DNA from: Acidobacteriota bacterium
GTDB taxonomy: Bacteria > Acidobacteriota > Thermoanaerobaculia > Multivoradales > JBCCEF01
DNA length: 64,000 bases
NCBI GenBank assembly: GCA_039030395.1
Contig: JBCCEF010000002.1
Location: 186,001 to 250,000, forward strand
Reading direction: 5' to 3'
This document shows, piece after piece, positions 8,619-17,414 of this stretch. Numbering within the stretch: the stretch's first letter is position 1; the number at the start of each line of letters is the position of its first letter. Below the pieces are notes generated by a model. That model was not told the origin of the DNA and made no database searches. It saw nothing but the letters and a program-made list of their open reading frames with translations. The position numbers and the translations under genes were made by a program.

Positions 8619-9824
8619 ATGAGACTTCTCCGGAGGTGCCCTCTCCTAGGCCTCCTGCTGCTGAGTGCCTGCGCCGGGGCCGATGCCGTCGAGGTATCGG
8701 ATCCGGATCCGGTGCGCGTGGTGCGCGGTGACCTTCGGCCGCGGGTGCTTTTGACCGGTACCCTGCGCGCCCAGGAGGCACATGAACTGGTGGTGCCGCG
8801 CACCCCCACCTGGGAAGTCCAGATCCGCTGGATGGCGGACGACGGCACGGCGGTGGGCGCCGGCGAGCGGGTGGTGGAGTTGGACAACACCCCGTTTCTG
8901 ACGGATCTCGAAGAAAAACGCCTCACCCTGGCGGAACAGCGCGAAGAGCTGGAGCGCATCCGCGCCGAAGGGGAGCTCTCCGTCGCCGACGCTTCGCAGA
9001 CCACGGTGCAGCGCCGGGCCGATCTGGAGAAGGCCCGCATCGCCGCCGAAACGCCGGCTTCGCTGTTGCCGCGAGTCGAGTACGAGGAGCGTCAGCTCGC
9101 CCTGAGGCGGGCGGAACTGGCCCTTGAAAAGGCCGAGGAGGACCTGGCCGCGGCGCGCCAGCGGTCCGCCAACCGGTTAGAGATCCAGCGCCTTTCGGTG
9201 GTCCGATCCCAGCGCGAGATCGCCCTCGCCGAGACCTCCGTCGACAGCCTGGTGCTCGTCGCGCCGACGGAAGGCATCATGGTGGTGGAGGATCACCCCT
9301 GGGAGGGGCGCAAGCTCCAGATCGGCGATTCCGTGTGGGTGGGAATGAAGCTGGTGCGCATTCCAGACCTGTCGACCATGCGGGTCGACGCCCGGCTGGC
9401 CGACGTGGACGACGGGCGGGTGGTGCCGGGGATGGCCGTGCGCTGCACCCTCGACGCCTACCCGGAGCGCATCTACCCGGGGCGGGTGGCGCAGATCGCG
9501 CCGGTCGCCAAGGAGCCCAGTTCCTACAGCCTGCGGCGCTTCTTCAAGGTGGAGATCGATCTCGCAGAGACCGACGAAGACCGCATGCGGCCGGGCATGT
9601 CCGTCAAGGTGGAGGTGCTGCCGGAGCCGGTCCCGGATGTGTTGCTGGCGCCGCGCGGCGCCCTCGATCTGACGGCTCGGCCGGTACGCGCCCGGCGCGA
9701 TGGCGGTGGCTGGAGCGAGGTGGTGGTGGGCCCGTGCGATGCGAACCGCTGCGTGATCGAGAACGGTCTGGCCGAAGGCGACCGCCTCGCCGCAATCCCT
9801 ACCGGCGGAGTCGAAGGTGGCTAG
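8619..9824 (+). CDS. HlyD/RND-type membrane fusion lipoprotein (adaptor 1 of 3)
   Basis: 401 residues with a lipoprotein signal (LLLLSACAG, Cys ~18). A biotinyl-lipoyl half-motif surrounds WEVQIRWMADDGTAVGAGERVVELD. A long Glu/Arg/Ala-rich coiled coil follows (about residues 85-205, EKRLTLAEQREELERI). The second lipoyl half (SVDSLVLVAPTEGIMVV) and a beta-barrel (MRVDARLADVDDGRVVPGMAVRCTLDAYPERIYPGRVAQI, DRMRPGMSVKVEV) complete the fold. It would act as the periplasmic adaptor of a tripartite efflux or export pump. First of three consecutive adaptors that end in a MacB-type permease. Confidence 0.8.
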   Translation: MRLLRRCPLLGLLLLSACAGADAVEVSDPDPVRVVRGDLRPRVLLTGTLRAQEAHELVVPRTPTWEVQIRWMADDGTAVGAGERVVELDNTPFLTDLEEKRLTLAEQREELERIRAEGELSVADASQTTVQRRADLEKARIAAETPASLLPRVEYEERQLALRRAELALEKAEEDLAAARQRSANRLEIQRLSVVRSQREIALAETSVDSLVLVAPTEGIMVVEDHPWEGRKLQIGDSVWVGMKLVRIPDLSTMRVDARLADVDDGRVVPGMAVRCTLDAYPERIYPGRVAQIAPVAKEPSSYSLRRFFKVEIDLAETDEDRMRPGMSVKVEVLPEPVPDVLLAPRGALDLTARPVRARRDGGGWSEVVVGPCDANRCVIENGLAEGDRLAAIPTGGVEGG

Positions 9825-9851
9825 CCACCGATTCTTCCGCGGGGACTGCCG

Positions 9852-11045
9852 GTGAAGCAGCTCGCCTGGATCGTCGCCGCGGTGGGTCTGCTGTGGCTCG
9901 TCGGTTCCTTCCTGGTGAGCGGCGACGACCGGGTCTGGGCGGTGGTCGAGCGCGGGGACCTGGTGGTGGGCATCGAGGTGGAGGGCACGCTGCGGGCGGC
10001 GCGGTCCGACCTGGTGGGACCGCCTTCTCTCCAGGGTCTTTCGAGCTTCAAGATCGCCTCGCTGCTGCCGGAGGGCCAGAGCGTCCAGGCGGGCACGCCG
10101 GTGATCCGGTTCGACACCTCGGAGCTACAGCGGGAACTGCAGGAAAAGATGGCCGTGCGCGAAGCGGCGGACAAGGAGCTGGAGAAGCTCCGCACCAACC
10201 TGGCCTCGGAGCGTCGCACCACGGAGCTGTCTCAGGCGGAGGCCGCCGGCCGGTTGCGGCGGGCGCAGCTCAAAGTCGACGTGCCGGCCGATCTGGTCGG
10301 TGCCGACGAGCTGGAGACGGCGCGCATCGACCTCGACCTGGCGGAGAAAGAGGTGGCGCACTTCGCCGAGCGCCTCGACTTGATGAAGCGCCAGCAGGGC
10401 GCCCAGATCGCCTCCTGGCGCGAGCGGCGAGATCGCGCCGCCGCCCGGGTGGCGGAGGTGCGCGGCCAGATCGAGAGCATGACCGTGCGGGCGCCGCGGG
10501 ACGGCACTTTTCTCCATCGCGCCAACGTTCGCGGCGAGAAAAAGCGCGCCGGCGATAGCGTGTGGCGGCGCGAGAAGATCGGCGAGATCCCGGACCTCAG
10601 CCGGATGATGGCCGACGGCGAGGTGGACGAGGCGGAGGCCGGCCGGCTGGCGGTGGGCCAGGCGGTGAACCTGCGCCTCGACGCCCATCCGGACCGCCTG
10701 TACCGCGGGCGCCTGGTGAGGATCGCCGAGTCCGTGCGCCAGAAGTCGCGCGGCAATCCCCTCAAGGTCGTCGGCCTGGAGATCGAGCTGAGCGAGACGG
10801 ATCCGGCGCGCATGCGGCCGGGCATGCGCTTCCGGGGCGCCATCGAGCTGGAGCGCGCCGAAGGGGTGCTGCTGGCGCCGGAGGAGGCGGTGATCGGCAC
10901 CGCCGAGGGCGCTGTCGCCTGGCGCAAGGGCCTGTGGGGCGTCGAGGAGGTGCAGCCCACCCTCGGCCGGCGCAACGGCGAGGAAGTCGAGATCCTGGCC
11001 GGGCTCGAGGCCGGCGATCGGCTGGCCCTCGGAGGGTCGCCGTGA
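9852..11045 (+). CDS. HlyD-type membrane fusion protein (adaptor 2 of 3)
   Basis: 397 residues. GTG start at 9852 behind GGGGAC. An N-terminal transmembrane anchor (LAWIVAAVGLLWLVGSFLV) replaces the lipobox of the preceding paralogue. Lipoyl half VEGTLRAARSDLVGPP, then a coiled coil (~residues 95-200), a second lipoyl half (IESMTVRAPRDGTFLHRA) and barrel segments (VNLRLDAHPDRLYRGRLVRI, ARMRPGMRFRGAIEL). The stop overlaps the next start as GTGA (11042-11045), indicating translational coupling. It shares architecture but little direct identity with adaptors 1 and 3, so the duplication is old. Confidence 0.8.
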   Translation: MKQLAWIVAAVGLLWLVGSFLVSGDDRVWAVVERGDLVVGIEVEGTLRAARSDLVGPPSLQGLSSFKIASLLPEGQSVQAGTPVIRFDTSELQRELQEKMAVREAADKELEKLRTNLASERRTTELSQAEAAGRLRRAQLKVDVPADLVGADELETARIDLDLAEKEVAHFAERLDLMKRQQGAQIASWRERRDRAAARVAEVRGQIESMTVRAPRDGTFLHRANVRGEKKRAGDSVWRREKIGEIPDLSRMMADGEVDEAEAGRLAVGQAVNLRLDAHPDRLYRGRLVRIAESVRQKSRGNPLKVVGLEIELSETDPARMRPGMRFRGAIELERAEGVLLAPEEAVIGTAEGAVAWRKGLWGVEEVQPTLGRRNGEEVEILAGLEAGDRLALGGSP

Positions 11046-12325
11046 GGCGCCTCGCCATGACTGCTCTGCTTTTGCTCGCCGCAGCCGGTCTGCTGGCAGT
11101 GATGGCCCTGGCCTGGAGCGATCGCTCCGCTGCGGAGGTTCCCACCGCCCGGGTGGAGCTCACCGAATTCGTGCGCAAGGTGCCGGCGGAGGGTTACCTG
11201 CGCTCGGTGCGGGCCAACGACCTGGTGGTGCCGTCGGCGGTCAACGGTCCGGTGCGCATCGCCTGGATCGTGGAAGACGGCAGCGCCGTCGCAGCCGGGG
11301 ATGTGGTGGTGCGGCTCGATCCTTCGGGTTTCGAGGAGCGCCTGACCCAGGCGCGGGACGACCGCGTGCGCACCGGTCTCGAAACCTCGTCGGAGAGGGC
11401 AACGAGCCGCGCCGACCTGGCGAATCTCGATCGCGACGCGGAACTCGCCCGCCTGGAACTCGACGCCGCGGAGCGCTTCCAGAAAAAGGACGAGACCATC
11501 TTTTCGCGCAGCGAGATCATCGAGTCGGAGATCGACGGCGAACTCGCGGACCATCGCCGCCGCCACGCCGAGGCGTCGAAGAGCGACCGCCAGCGTCTCT
11601 CGCGCACGGAACTGGAACTCCTCGGCATCCGCCGCCGCCAGGCAGAGCGGAAGATCGGCGCCGCCGAGGAGAGCCTGGAGGCGCTGGAATTGACTGCCCC
11701 GGACGACGGCATCCTCGTGCTCAAGTCGGACCGCCGCGGCAACCCGCCGCGGGTGGGGGACACCACCTGGGCCGGCCAGACGCTGGCCCAACTGCCGGAC
11801 CTGACGGAGATGGAGGCGGAAGTCTGGGTGCTGGAGGCCGATGCCGGCGGCCTCGAAGCCGGGAAGTCGGCGGAGGTGGTGGTCGAAGCCCACCCGGACC
11901 GCAGTCACCGGGCCACCATCAGCCGGGTGGACAAGGTGGCCCGGCCACGGCGGCGCGGCTCGCCGGTGCAGTACTTTTCCGTCGTCCTCGCCTTGGAGAG
12001 CACCGACCCCAAGACCATGAAGCCCGGCCAGCGGGTGGCCGCCAAACTGCTGGCGGAAGAGCGGAGCGCCGCCCTGACGGTGCCCCGGCAGGCGATCTTC
12101 GAGGGCGATGACGGGCCGCTGATCTACCGCCGCGCCGCCGGCGCCTTCGAGCCGGTGGAGGTGGAAGTGCTGTCGACGTTTCTCGGCAAGGCGGTGGTGC
12201 GCGGAACGGACCCAGCACCGGTGGCGGAAGGGGACGTGGTCGCCCTGCGCGACCCGACGGCCGCGGAGCCTAGGGCATTGGAGCGGACCGACGGTGGCGG
12301 CAGCGGAGTGCTGCCGAATGAGTAG
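11042..12325 (+). CDS. HlyD-type membrane fusion protein (adaptor 3 of 3)
   Basis: 427 residues from GTG 11042, which overlaps the previous stop; ATG 11057 is an alternative. Signal anchor AMTALLLLAAAGLLAVMALAW. The lipoyl half (AEGYLRSVRANDLVVPSAV) resembles adaptor 1 more than adaptor 2. A coiled coil spans ~residues 100-210, then EALELTAPDDGILVLKSDRRGNPPRVGDTTWAGQ and barrel strands (AEVVVEAHPDRSHRATISRVDKV, KTMKPGQRVAAKLL). The permease gene starts 9 bp after its stop, so this is the adaptor most directly linked to it. Confidence 0.8.
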   Translation: MRRLAMTALLLLAAAGLLAVMALAWSDRSAAEVPTARVELTEFVRKVPAEGYLRSVRANDLVVPSAVNGPVRIAWIVEDGSAVAAGDVVVRLDPSGFEERLTQARDDRVRTGLETSSERATSRADLANLDRDAELARLELDAAERFQKKDETIFSRSEIIESEIDGELADHRRRHAEASKSDRQRLSRTELELLGIRRRQAERKIGAAEESLEALELTAPDDGILVLKSDRRGNPPRVGDTTWAGQTLAQLPDLTEMEAEVWVLEADAGGLEAGKSAEVVVEAHPDRSHRATISRVDKVARPRRRGSPVQYFSVVLALESTDPKTMKPGQRVAAKLLAEERSAALTVPRQAIFEGDDGPLIYRRAAGAFEPVEVEVLSTFLGKAVVRGTDPAPVAEGDVVALRDPTAAEPRALERTDGGGSGVLPNE

Positions 12326-12334
12326 GGGCGCCCC

Positions 12335-13585
12335 ATGAGTCGCGGCGCCATGAACTTTCGCGAAAGTTTCGCCAGCGCCCTCGAAAACCTGGCCGGCCAC
12401 AAGCTCCGCTCCGGCTTGACCATGCTCGGCATGATCTTCGGCGTCGGCGCGGTGATCGCCATGCTCTCGATCGGCGCCGGGGCGGAGCAGCAGGCCCTGG
12501 GGATGATCCAGAGCCTCGGCCTCGACAACATCCTGGTGCGCGATGCGTCGCCGGATGGCGAGGAGTTGGAGGAGATTCGCCGCCGCACCCCCGGCCTGTC
12601 GCCGCGCGACGCCCTGGCCCTGGAAGAAGCCGTCGAAGGTGTCGCGGAAGCCTCGCCGCGGGTCCTGATCGAGCCCTATCGGGTGTTTTCCGCCGACGGC
12701 CGGAGCGGGGCCCCGGTCTTCGGCGTGTCCCATCGCCACGCCCAGCTCGCCGGCCTCCGCCTGGCCGAGGGGCGCTTCTTCGACGCCCACGACGAGCGCG
12801 ACCACGCTCAGGTGTGCGTCATCGGCGCGGTGGTGCGCCGCGAGCTGTTCGGCTTCGGCCCGGCCATCGGTGACGACCTCAAGGTCGACGACCAGTGGTT
12901 CGAGGTGATCGGCGTGCTGGCCGAGGGCGGCTCCAACGCCGACTCCTTCCAGGGCGTCCAGCTCGGCGATCCGGCGCGGGAGATCTACCTGCCGGTGTCG
13001 ACGGCGCTGCGCAAGCTCGAAAAGAGCCCCCTCGACGCTCCTTTGACGGAGATCGTCGTGCGCCTGGAAAAGGGCGCCTCGGCCAGGCGAACGGGGGAAT
13101 CCATCGCCGGCCTGCTGGAGCGCCTGCACGCCGGCGCCGAGGACTACCGGCTGGTCATTCCCGAAGCCCTGCTGGAGCAGAACCGGCGCGCCCAGCGCCT
13201 GTTCAACGTGGTGATGGGCGCGATCGCCGGCATCTCGCTGCTGGTCGGCGGCATCGGCATCATGAACATCATGCTGGCGACGGTGTTGGAGCGCACCCGC
13301 GAGATTGGTGTGCGGCGCGCCGTCGGCGCTCGCCGCCGGGATATCCAGTTCCAGTTCCTGACCGAGGCCTTCGCGATCAGCCTCCTGGGCGGCGGCGCCG
13401 GAGTGCTGCTGGGGCTCGGCATCGCCCGCGGGGTGGCCCTGTGGGCGGACTGGGAAACGGTGGTCACCCTCGGTTCGGTGATCTTGTCCACCGGCGTCGC
13501 CATGGCGGTGGGACTGGCCTCCGGCTACTACCCGGCGGTGCGCGCGGCGCGCCTCGATCCGGTGGACGCCCTGCGCTACGAGTAA
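12335..13585 (+). CDS. MacB/FtsX-type ABC transporter permease
   Basis: 416 residues, the standard length for a MacB-like permease without a fused ATPase. First transmembrane helix SGLTMLGMIFGVGAVIAMLSIGAGAEQQ, a periplasmic core domain (~residues 45-280), then three C-terminal FtsX helices, including ISLLVGGIGIMNIMLATVLERTREIGVRRAVGARRRDIQFQFL with its cytoplasmic coupling segment, and a conserved GYYPAVRAARLDPVDALRYE tail. In this family an ABC ATPase normally lies next door; none is present in this window. With the three adaptors it would form a tripartite exporter for a lipoprotein, peptide or small molecule. Confidence 0.85.
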   Translation: MSRGAMNFRESFASALENLAGHKLRSGLTMLGMIFGVGAVIAMLSIGAGAEQQALGMIQSLGLDNILVRDASPDGEELEEIRRRTPGLSPRDALALEEAVEGVAEASPRVLIEPYRVFSADGRSGAPVFGVSHRHAQLAGLRLAEGRFFDAHDERDHAQVCVIGAVVRRELFGFGPAIGDDLKVDDQWFEVIGVLAEGGSNADSFQGVQLGDPAREIYLPVSTALRKLEKSPLDAPLTEIVVRLEKGASARRTGESIAGLLERLHAGAEDYRLVIPEALLEQNRRAQRLFNVVMGAIAGISLLVGGIGIMNIMLATVLERTREIGVRRAVGARRRDIQFQFLTEAFAISLLGGGAGVLLGLGIARGVALWADWETVVTLGSVILSTGVAMAVGLASGYYPAVRAARLDPVDALRYE

Positions 13586-13618
13586 GTCGAGTTCGGTACG
13601 CACCGGACTCGACCTTTC
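13586..13618. terminator. hairpin terminator between convergent genes
   Basis: GTCGAGTTCGGT (13586-13597) pairs with ACCGGACTCGAC (13602-13613), one G-U or mismatch in 12 positions, followed by a short CTTTC. It starts right after the permease stop and lies just before the stop of the opposing gene, so it may serve both strands. Confidence 0.6.
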
Positions 13619-13621
13619 ATC

Positions 13622-15127
13622 TCAATTCAGACACGATCCGTTGTCGTCACCGATCTGCGTCAGGCGAGTCAGGACGGTGGATGGCGACCCTGCCGTGAAG
13701 TAGACGTCGCCTCCCGCCCAAGAAATGCTGTTGACGTTGTGGAATCTGAAGACTTCCCATACCAGCTTCTGCCGGAAGGGCGCACAGTCGAAGCCGCAGC
13801 GGAATTTCAGTTTGGTGGTCGCCACCTGCGGGAGATTGCCAAGCCCGAGCGCGAAGCTGCCGTCGGCGCTTGTCACGCGGAAGCCTTTCCCGTTTGCCCC
13901 AGGCAGGGCGACTTCTTCATCGCAACCGGGGAAGTGAGTCGAGTCAATGGTGCCGGAGTCCATGTCAATGACCTCGACTTTGATGTTTTCGTCTTCGCAG
14001 TCTCCGAACGGGCTGAGAAGGAACCAACCTCCGTTTCCTAGATTTAGGGGGTTCTCGGTGAACGGCGCGCTGGAGTCCTTCTGTGCTTCAAAGCGCTTCT
14101 GAATAACGTCCTCTCGATGAGTCGTTCCCAGCTTGCAGCCGATGGTGGTTTTCACCCTGAACAGGCCGCGCCAGGCCAATGGGCTCCAGGGATCGTTTCT
14201 CTGAAAGTCGTTGTGGCAAAAGTTCAGTGGCCGGGTGGTGGTTTCGAACCACTTCTGGGTTGTTCCTCCGGAAGAGGTGGAGATCACCGGGCTGCCGGCC
14301 CACCTACGCGTGTTTCCGTAGTCCCAGCAGTCTGTGCCACCGGAAAGCGTAGGATTCAGTAGCTTGCCGCCGCCGGGAACTCCGTAGAAGATGGCCGCGT
14401 TCACCATGTCGCCGATGGAGTGGGAGACGAGTTGTTTGCCTGTCGGCAGGTGAGTGATCTCGCCGATCGCGTTTCCCCAGATCGGGTTGTGCCTGACTCG
14501 AAAGGTGCTGTTCTGGGTGACGTTGCCAAGCGCGTTACCGTCGTTGATTACAGAGCACTGGTCTAGGAGATTCCCGTAGCGGGGATAGCCCCGCCAGGAC
14601 TTCCACGAGGCGCCTGGCGAGTAGCCGGCAGGCGTTGACGAGTTCATCCAGGTTCGATGGTCGAAGATGGATTGGTTGATGTATCGCGTGATCGGTGCTG
14701 TCCCCGGAAGGTTGGTTGAGAACGCATATCCATGAGTGAACTCGAGGGCATAGCCAAGGCTTGGAGCTGGATTCGGTTCCGGAGCGTCCATGTGGTCAAC
14801 CTGCGTCGGGCTGTACACCCGGTAGAACGGTGCTGTGTTTGGAGTTGTCGCGTCACGAGCGATGTAGTAGGTCTCGCGAAACCCCTCGGAACCGAACGGA
14901 AAAGCTGTTCCCTGATCGAGCCAGAACGGATTGGTCAGGGAGTCGCCGTTGCCGAAGTTGGGCATCCAGTGGTTACCCAGCCGGGTCAATGGGATGAAGT
15001 GGTTCTCCCACGGAATGTCGGTACGGTTCCCTGGCGGAGTGCCCGCCGGCGCTTCGCAGGTTTGTGATTGTGCCGCGCCGGCAAGAGCCAGCGAACAGAC
15101 AAGGACGAGACTGGAGACTCTGTTCAT
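13622..15127 (-). CDS. secreted protein of unknown family
   Basis: 501 residues. ATG 15127 is preceded by a strong GGAGG Shine-Dalgarno; an upstream in-frame start adds 13 residues and would disrupt the signal peptide. Sec signal MNRVSSLVLVCSLALAGAAQSQ. The mature protein is rich in Asn, Thr, Gly, Pro and Trp, with about nine Cys spread along its length (TCEAP, DQCS, TDCWDYG, FCHND, GCKLG, GDCED, GCDEE, RCGFDC, GSCLN), suggesting a disulfide-bonded extracellular protein. I recognise no domain. Base composition is visibly lower in GC than the neighbouring adaptor operon. It has its own sigma70-like promoter. Function unknown. Confidence 0.75.
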   Translation of the reverse strand: MNRVSSLVLVCSLALAGAAQSQTCEAPAGTPPGNRTDIPWENHFIPLTRLGNHWMPNFGNGDSLTNPFWLDQGTAFPFGSEGFRETYYIARDATTPNTAPFYRVYSPTQVDHMDAPEPNPAPSLGYALEFTHGYAFSTNLPGTAPITRYINQSIFDHRTWMNSSTPAGYSPGASWKSWRGYPRYGNLLDQCSVINDGNALGNVTQNSTFRVRHNPIWGNAIGEITHLPTGKQLVSHSIGDMVNAAIFYGVPGGGKLLNPTLSGGTDCWDYGNTRRWAGSPVISTSSGGTTQKWFETTTRPLNFCHNDFQRNDPWSPLAWRGLFRVKTTIGCKLGTTHREDVIQKRFEAQKDSSAPFTENPLNLGNGGWFLLSPFGDCEDENIKVEVIDMDSGTIDSTHFPGCDEEVALPGANGKGFRVTSADGSFALGLGNLPQVATTKLKFRCGFDCAPFRQKLVWEVFRFHNVNSISWAGGDVYFTAGSPSTVLTRLTQIGDDNGSCLN

Positions 15128-15171
15128 GGTCTTAACCTCCGTTGTCAGAATTATATATAAATTCATATGTC

Positions 15172-15200
15172 ATAATAATCATACATTTGAAGAATTGCAA
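15172..15200 (-). promoter_or_regulatory. sigma70-like promoter for the secreted protein gene
   Basis: On the minus strand TTGCAA (15195-15200) and TATTAT (15172-15177) are separated by 17 bp in a markedly AT-rich stretch, 45 bp upstream of the ATG at 15127. Confidence 0.5.
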
Positions 15201-15287
15201 TCCGGCATGGGGAGAGCGCTCGCGAACCTGCAAGAGAATTCGTGGACCTAGCCTTGCCTCGGGTGACGGCGCTCGAGCCGTCGCCGG

Positions 15288-16655
15288 TCAACTCGGATCT
15301 TTATGGGCTCGGAGTGATGCTCTCATCGCGACATAGACGAGGATGATCCATAGGACCAAGACTCCGTAGGTTCGCAGGGAGATGAGCTGAATCCAGCCGC
15401 CTTGTCGAAGGAACGGATGGTCGATTGGCAAGGGGAGGCTGATCACGAGCAGAGAAATGCCTAGCGGAATCCACAGAAGGGAAGGAATCTGCTTCTGGTC
15501 AACGACCAGGGAACAGAGCCAAAACAGACTGGGGAAGACGAAAATCAAGTGATGCTCCCACGCCAGCGGCGAAACCAAGAACATCGTTGGCATGAGCAAG
15601 GCGAACCCGAAATTGATTCGGCTGGCTTCCGTCTGACGTCGGAGTCTGTAGGTTGCGACCATCGAGATTCCGATCATGCCCACCGCCAGCAGGTAGGTGC
15701 TCGCTTGGCCGGCGAGGGGAACTGAGAGGTCCGTCGGGGTGCAGTTGGGGGCGAGAAAAAACCTGGACACCAGACCGTTGAAGCTCTGGTTGTATGGACA
15801 GGCCGGCGAGAACAAGAACTCCGGCACTTTGCCGTAGGCAAGGGATGGGCGGATGACCTCAAACCACTCCTTCCAAGTGCCGGGGGGGGCCAAGAATCTA
15901 CTGACGGTAGCGGAACCGAAGAGCACCAGAAGTGAGGCCGAGAGGGCCTTCCACCGCCTCTCAAGCACGAGGAGCGCAAGCAGGATGACGGGCGACTGTT
16001 TCAGCAGGACGGCCAAAGCGATAGAGATTCCGGGCCACCAGCCGTCCCGGCTTCGAAGGCCGAGCCATGCCAGGCAGATTAGTACGATGACCATGAAATT
16101 CACCTGGCTGTGCACAAGGGTCTGGGTCGAGGGAAAGCTGATTAGGAGCAGAGCGCAGACGAAGAAACCCAAGGTGGAGTCGGAAAACCGGCCGATTCGA
16201 AAAGCGAGAAGGTAGGCGAGGAGTACCAGAAGCAGGTGGTTTCCGATCACCATCAGCCATTTTGCGGTGTCGTAGGATACGAGAGAAAAGGGGAAGAGCG
16301 GAACCAGGCTAGAGGGCGGATAGAGGTAGGGAAAAATGGGCTGCTTGATGATGGTACCCTGCTGCGCCATGGTGGCGAAGTCGTAGGGCGATCGTCCTTC
16401 CACGAAGGCCATCTGAGCGGAAAAATAGAACGAGGGGAGATCGGCATGGAGGAGGCGCTGCTGCCTGTAGCCGTAGTGAAAAAGCAAGTAGCCCTCGAAG
16501 AACAGGAAGAGGACCAGCGCGATTTTCTTGCGCCGCCGACTGAGGTTGGCCGGCGAGTCGACCCTCGTAGAGGCCTCGGGTGATTCGGCTGACGAGAGTA
16601 CGGAAGTAGGCGTCGTGGGACGCTCTCCGACATCTGGTTCAAGTTGATCACTCAT
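15288..16655 (-). CDS. GT87-type integral membrane mannosyltransferase (DUF2029)
   Basis: 455 residues from ATG 16655. A disordered N-terminal tail of ~45 residues precedes a first membrane helix (KKIALVLFLFFEGYLLFHYGY). The loop with HADLPSFYFSAQMAFVEGRSPYDF carries the conserved Asp expected in GT-C enzymes of the GT87/DUF2029 family. About nine further hydrophobic helices follow (LLLVLLAYLLAF, LGFFVCALLLISFP, GISIALAVLLKQSPVIL and others). Such enzymes use polyprenyl-phosphate-linked sugars at the periplasmic face. It shares the lower GC of its neighbour at 13622. No partner gene nearby identifies the acceptor. Confidence 0.75.
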   Translation of the reverse strand: MSDQLEPDVGERPTTPTSVLSSAESPEASTRVDSPANLSRRRKKIALVLFLFFEGYLLFHYGYRQQRLLHADLPSFYFSAQMAFVEGRSPYDFATMAQQGTIIKQPIFPYLYPPSSLVPLFPFSLVSYDTAKWLMVIGNHLLLVLLAYLLAFRIGRFSDSTLGFFVCALLLISFPSTQTLVHSQVNFMVIVLICLAWLGLRSRDGWWPGISIALAVLLKQSPVILLALLVLERRWKALSASLLVLFGSATVSRFLAPPGTWKEWFEVIRPSLAYGKVPEFLFSPACPYNQSFNGLVSRFFLAPNCTPTDLSVPLAGQASTYLLAVGMIGISMVATYRLRRQTEASRINFGFALLMPTMFLVSPLAWEHHLIFVFPSLFWLCSLVVDQKQIPSLLWIPLGISLLVISLPLPIDHPFLRQGGWIQLISLRTYGVLVLWIILVYVAMRASLRAHKDPS

Positions 16656-16802
16656 CTTTCGGGTTTTCCCTCGGTGGCCTCTTTCTTGACCTTGAATTTG
16701 CCGGCCCTGAGGCAGAAATCCTCTGGACTCGGTGTCTCTCGGATCCTCCCGCCCGACGTTTGCAAGCAGAGGTTCAAGGGATGGTATCTTGTGGTCCTCA
16801 CC

Positions 16803-17414
16803 ATGGGTCGCTTTCTTCTCCTCTTCACCTTGATTCAGTTCGGTGCTTGGGGTTGTGCTCGGGATGCCCCGGTAGCGGAATCGGCGCCGGCCGTGCGTGC
16901 GCAACGTGCGCCCTTCGTCCCGCCGGCGGATGGGCGCCTGGAGGCGGCGCAGATCGAGCGCTACTTGACCGTTTTGCGCCGCGCCGCGGTGCTGCGGCGG
17001 GAACTGGTGGACGACCTCGCGCCGCATCTGAAGGTCCCCAAGAAACATGGAATTCGAGAGTCCATCGGTGCCTGGAAGGACGGTGCCTGGAAGGACCTGT
17101 CGGCGATCGAGGATCCGGAGGAGTGCGCCGTCGAGGAGCTCGGGTTCGACCTCGAGGAACACCGCTGGGTGACGGAGCGGCTGGAGGAGACGGAACTGCT
17201 GGCGGTGGAGCGGGAAATGCGCCAGGAGGTGCTGTGGGGTACCGGCGACGACGGCCGAAGCGGCCCGGACTACAGCGTTGCCGAGATCGACGAAGTACAG
17301 CTCGAAGGGCTCAGCCCGGAGGACCGGGCGGTGGAGGAGAATCTTGCCCTCGTCCGTCGCTATGCCCGTGCCCTGGCGAGCGCCCGGGCGGCGGAGGACG
17401 CCACCGATGTCTGA
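16803..17414 (+). CDS. small lipoprotein, unknown function
   Basis: 203 residues. Lipoprotein signal MGRFLLLFTLIQFGAWGC (lipobox FGAWGC). The mature part is helical and charged (IERYLTVLRRAAVLRRELVDDL, LEETELLAVEREMRQEVL) without a domain I know. A TTGCAA...TATCTT pair (16760-16765 and 16785-16790) ends 12 nt before the ATG and there is no clear Shine-Dalgarno, so a leaderless transcript is possible, though the 19-bp spacer is long. The last 8 bp overlap the threonine synthase start (17407), implying coupling; a functional link is not obvious. Confidence 0.6.
   Translation: MGRFLLLFTLIQFGAWGCARDAPVAESAPAVRAQRAPFVPPADGRLEAAQIERYLTVLRRAAVLRRELVDDLAPHLKVPKKHGIRESIGAWKDGAWKDLSAIEDPEECAVEELGFDLEEHRWVTERLEETELLAVEREMRQEVLWGTGDDGRSGPDYSVAEIDEVQLEGLSPEDRAVEENLALVRRYARALASARAAEDATDV

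Noticed and set aside
10232-13603. 1123-codon open frame on the minus strand, antisense to the adaptor/permease operon
   Set aside because: His/Gly/Gln/Arg-rich translation with no domain; an artefact of high-GC codon bias opposite strongly supported genes.
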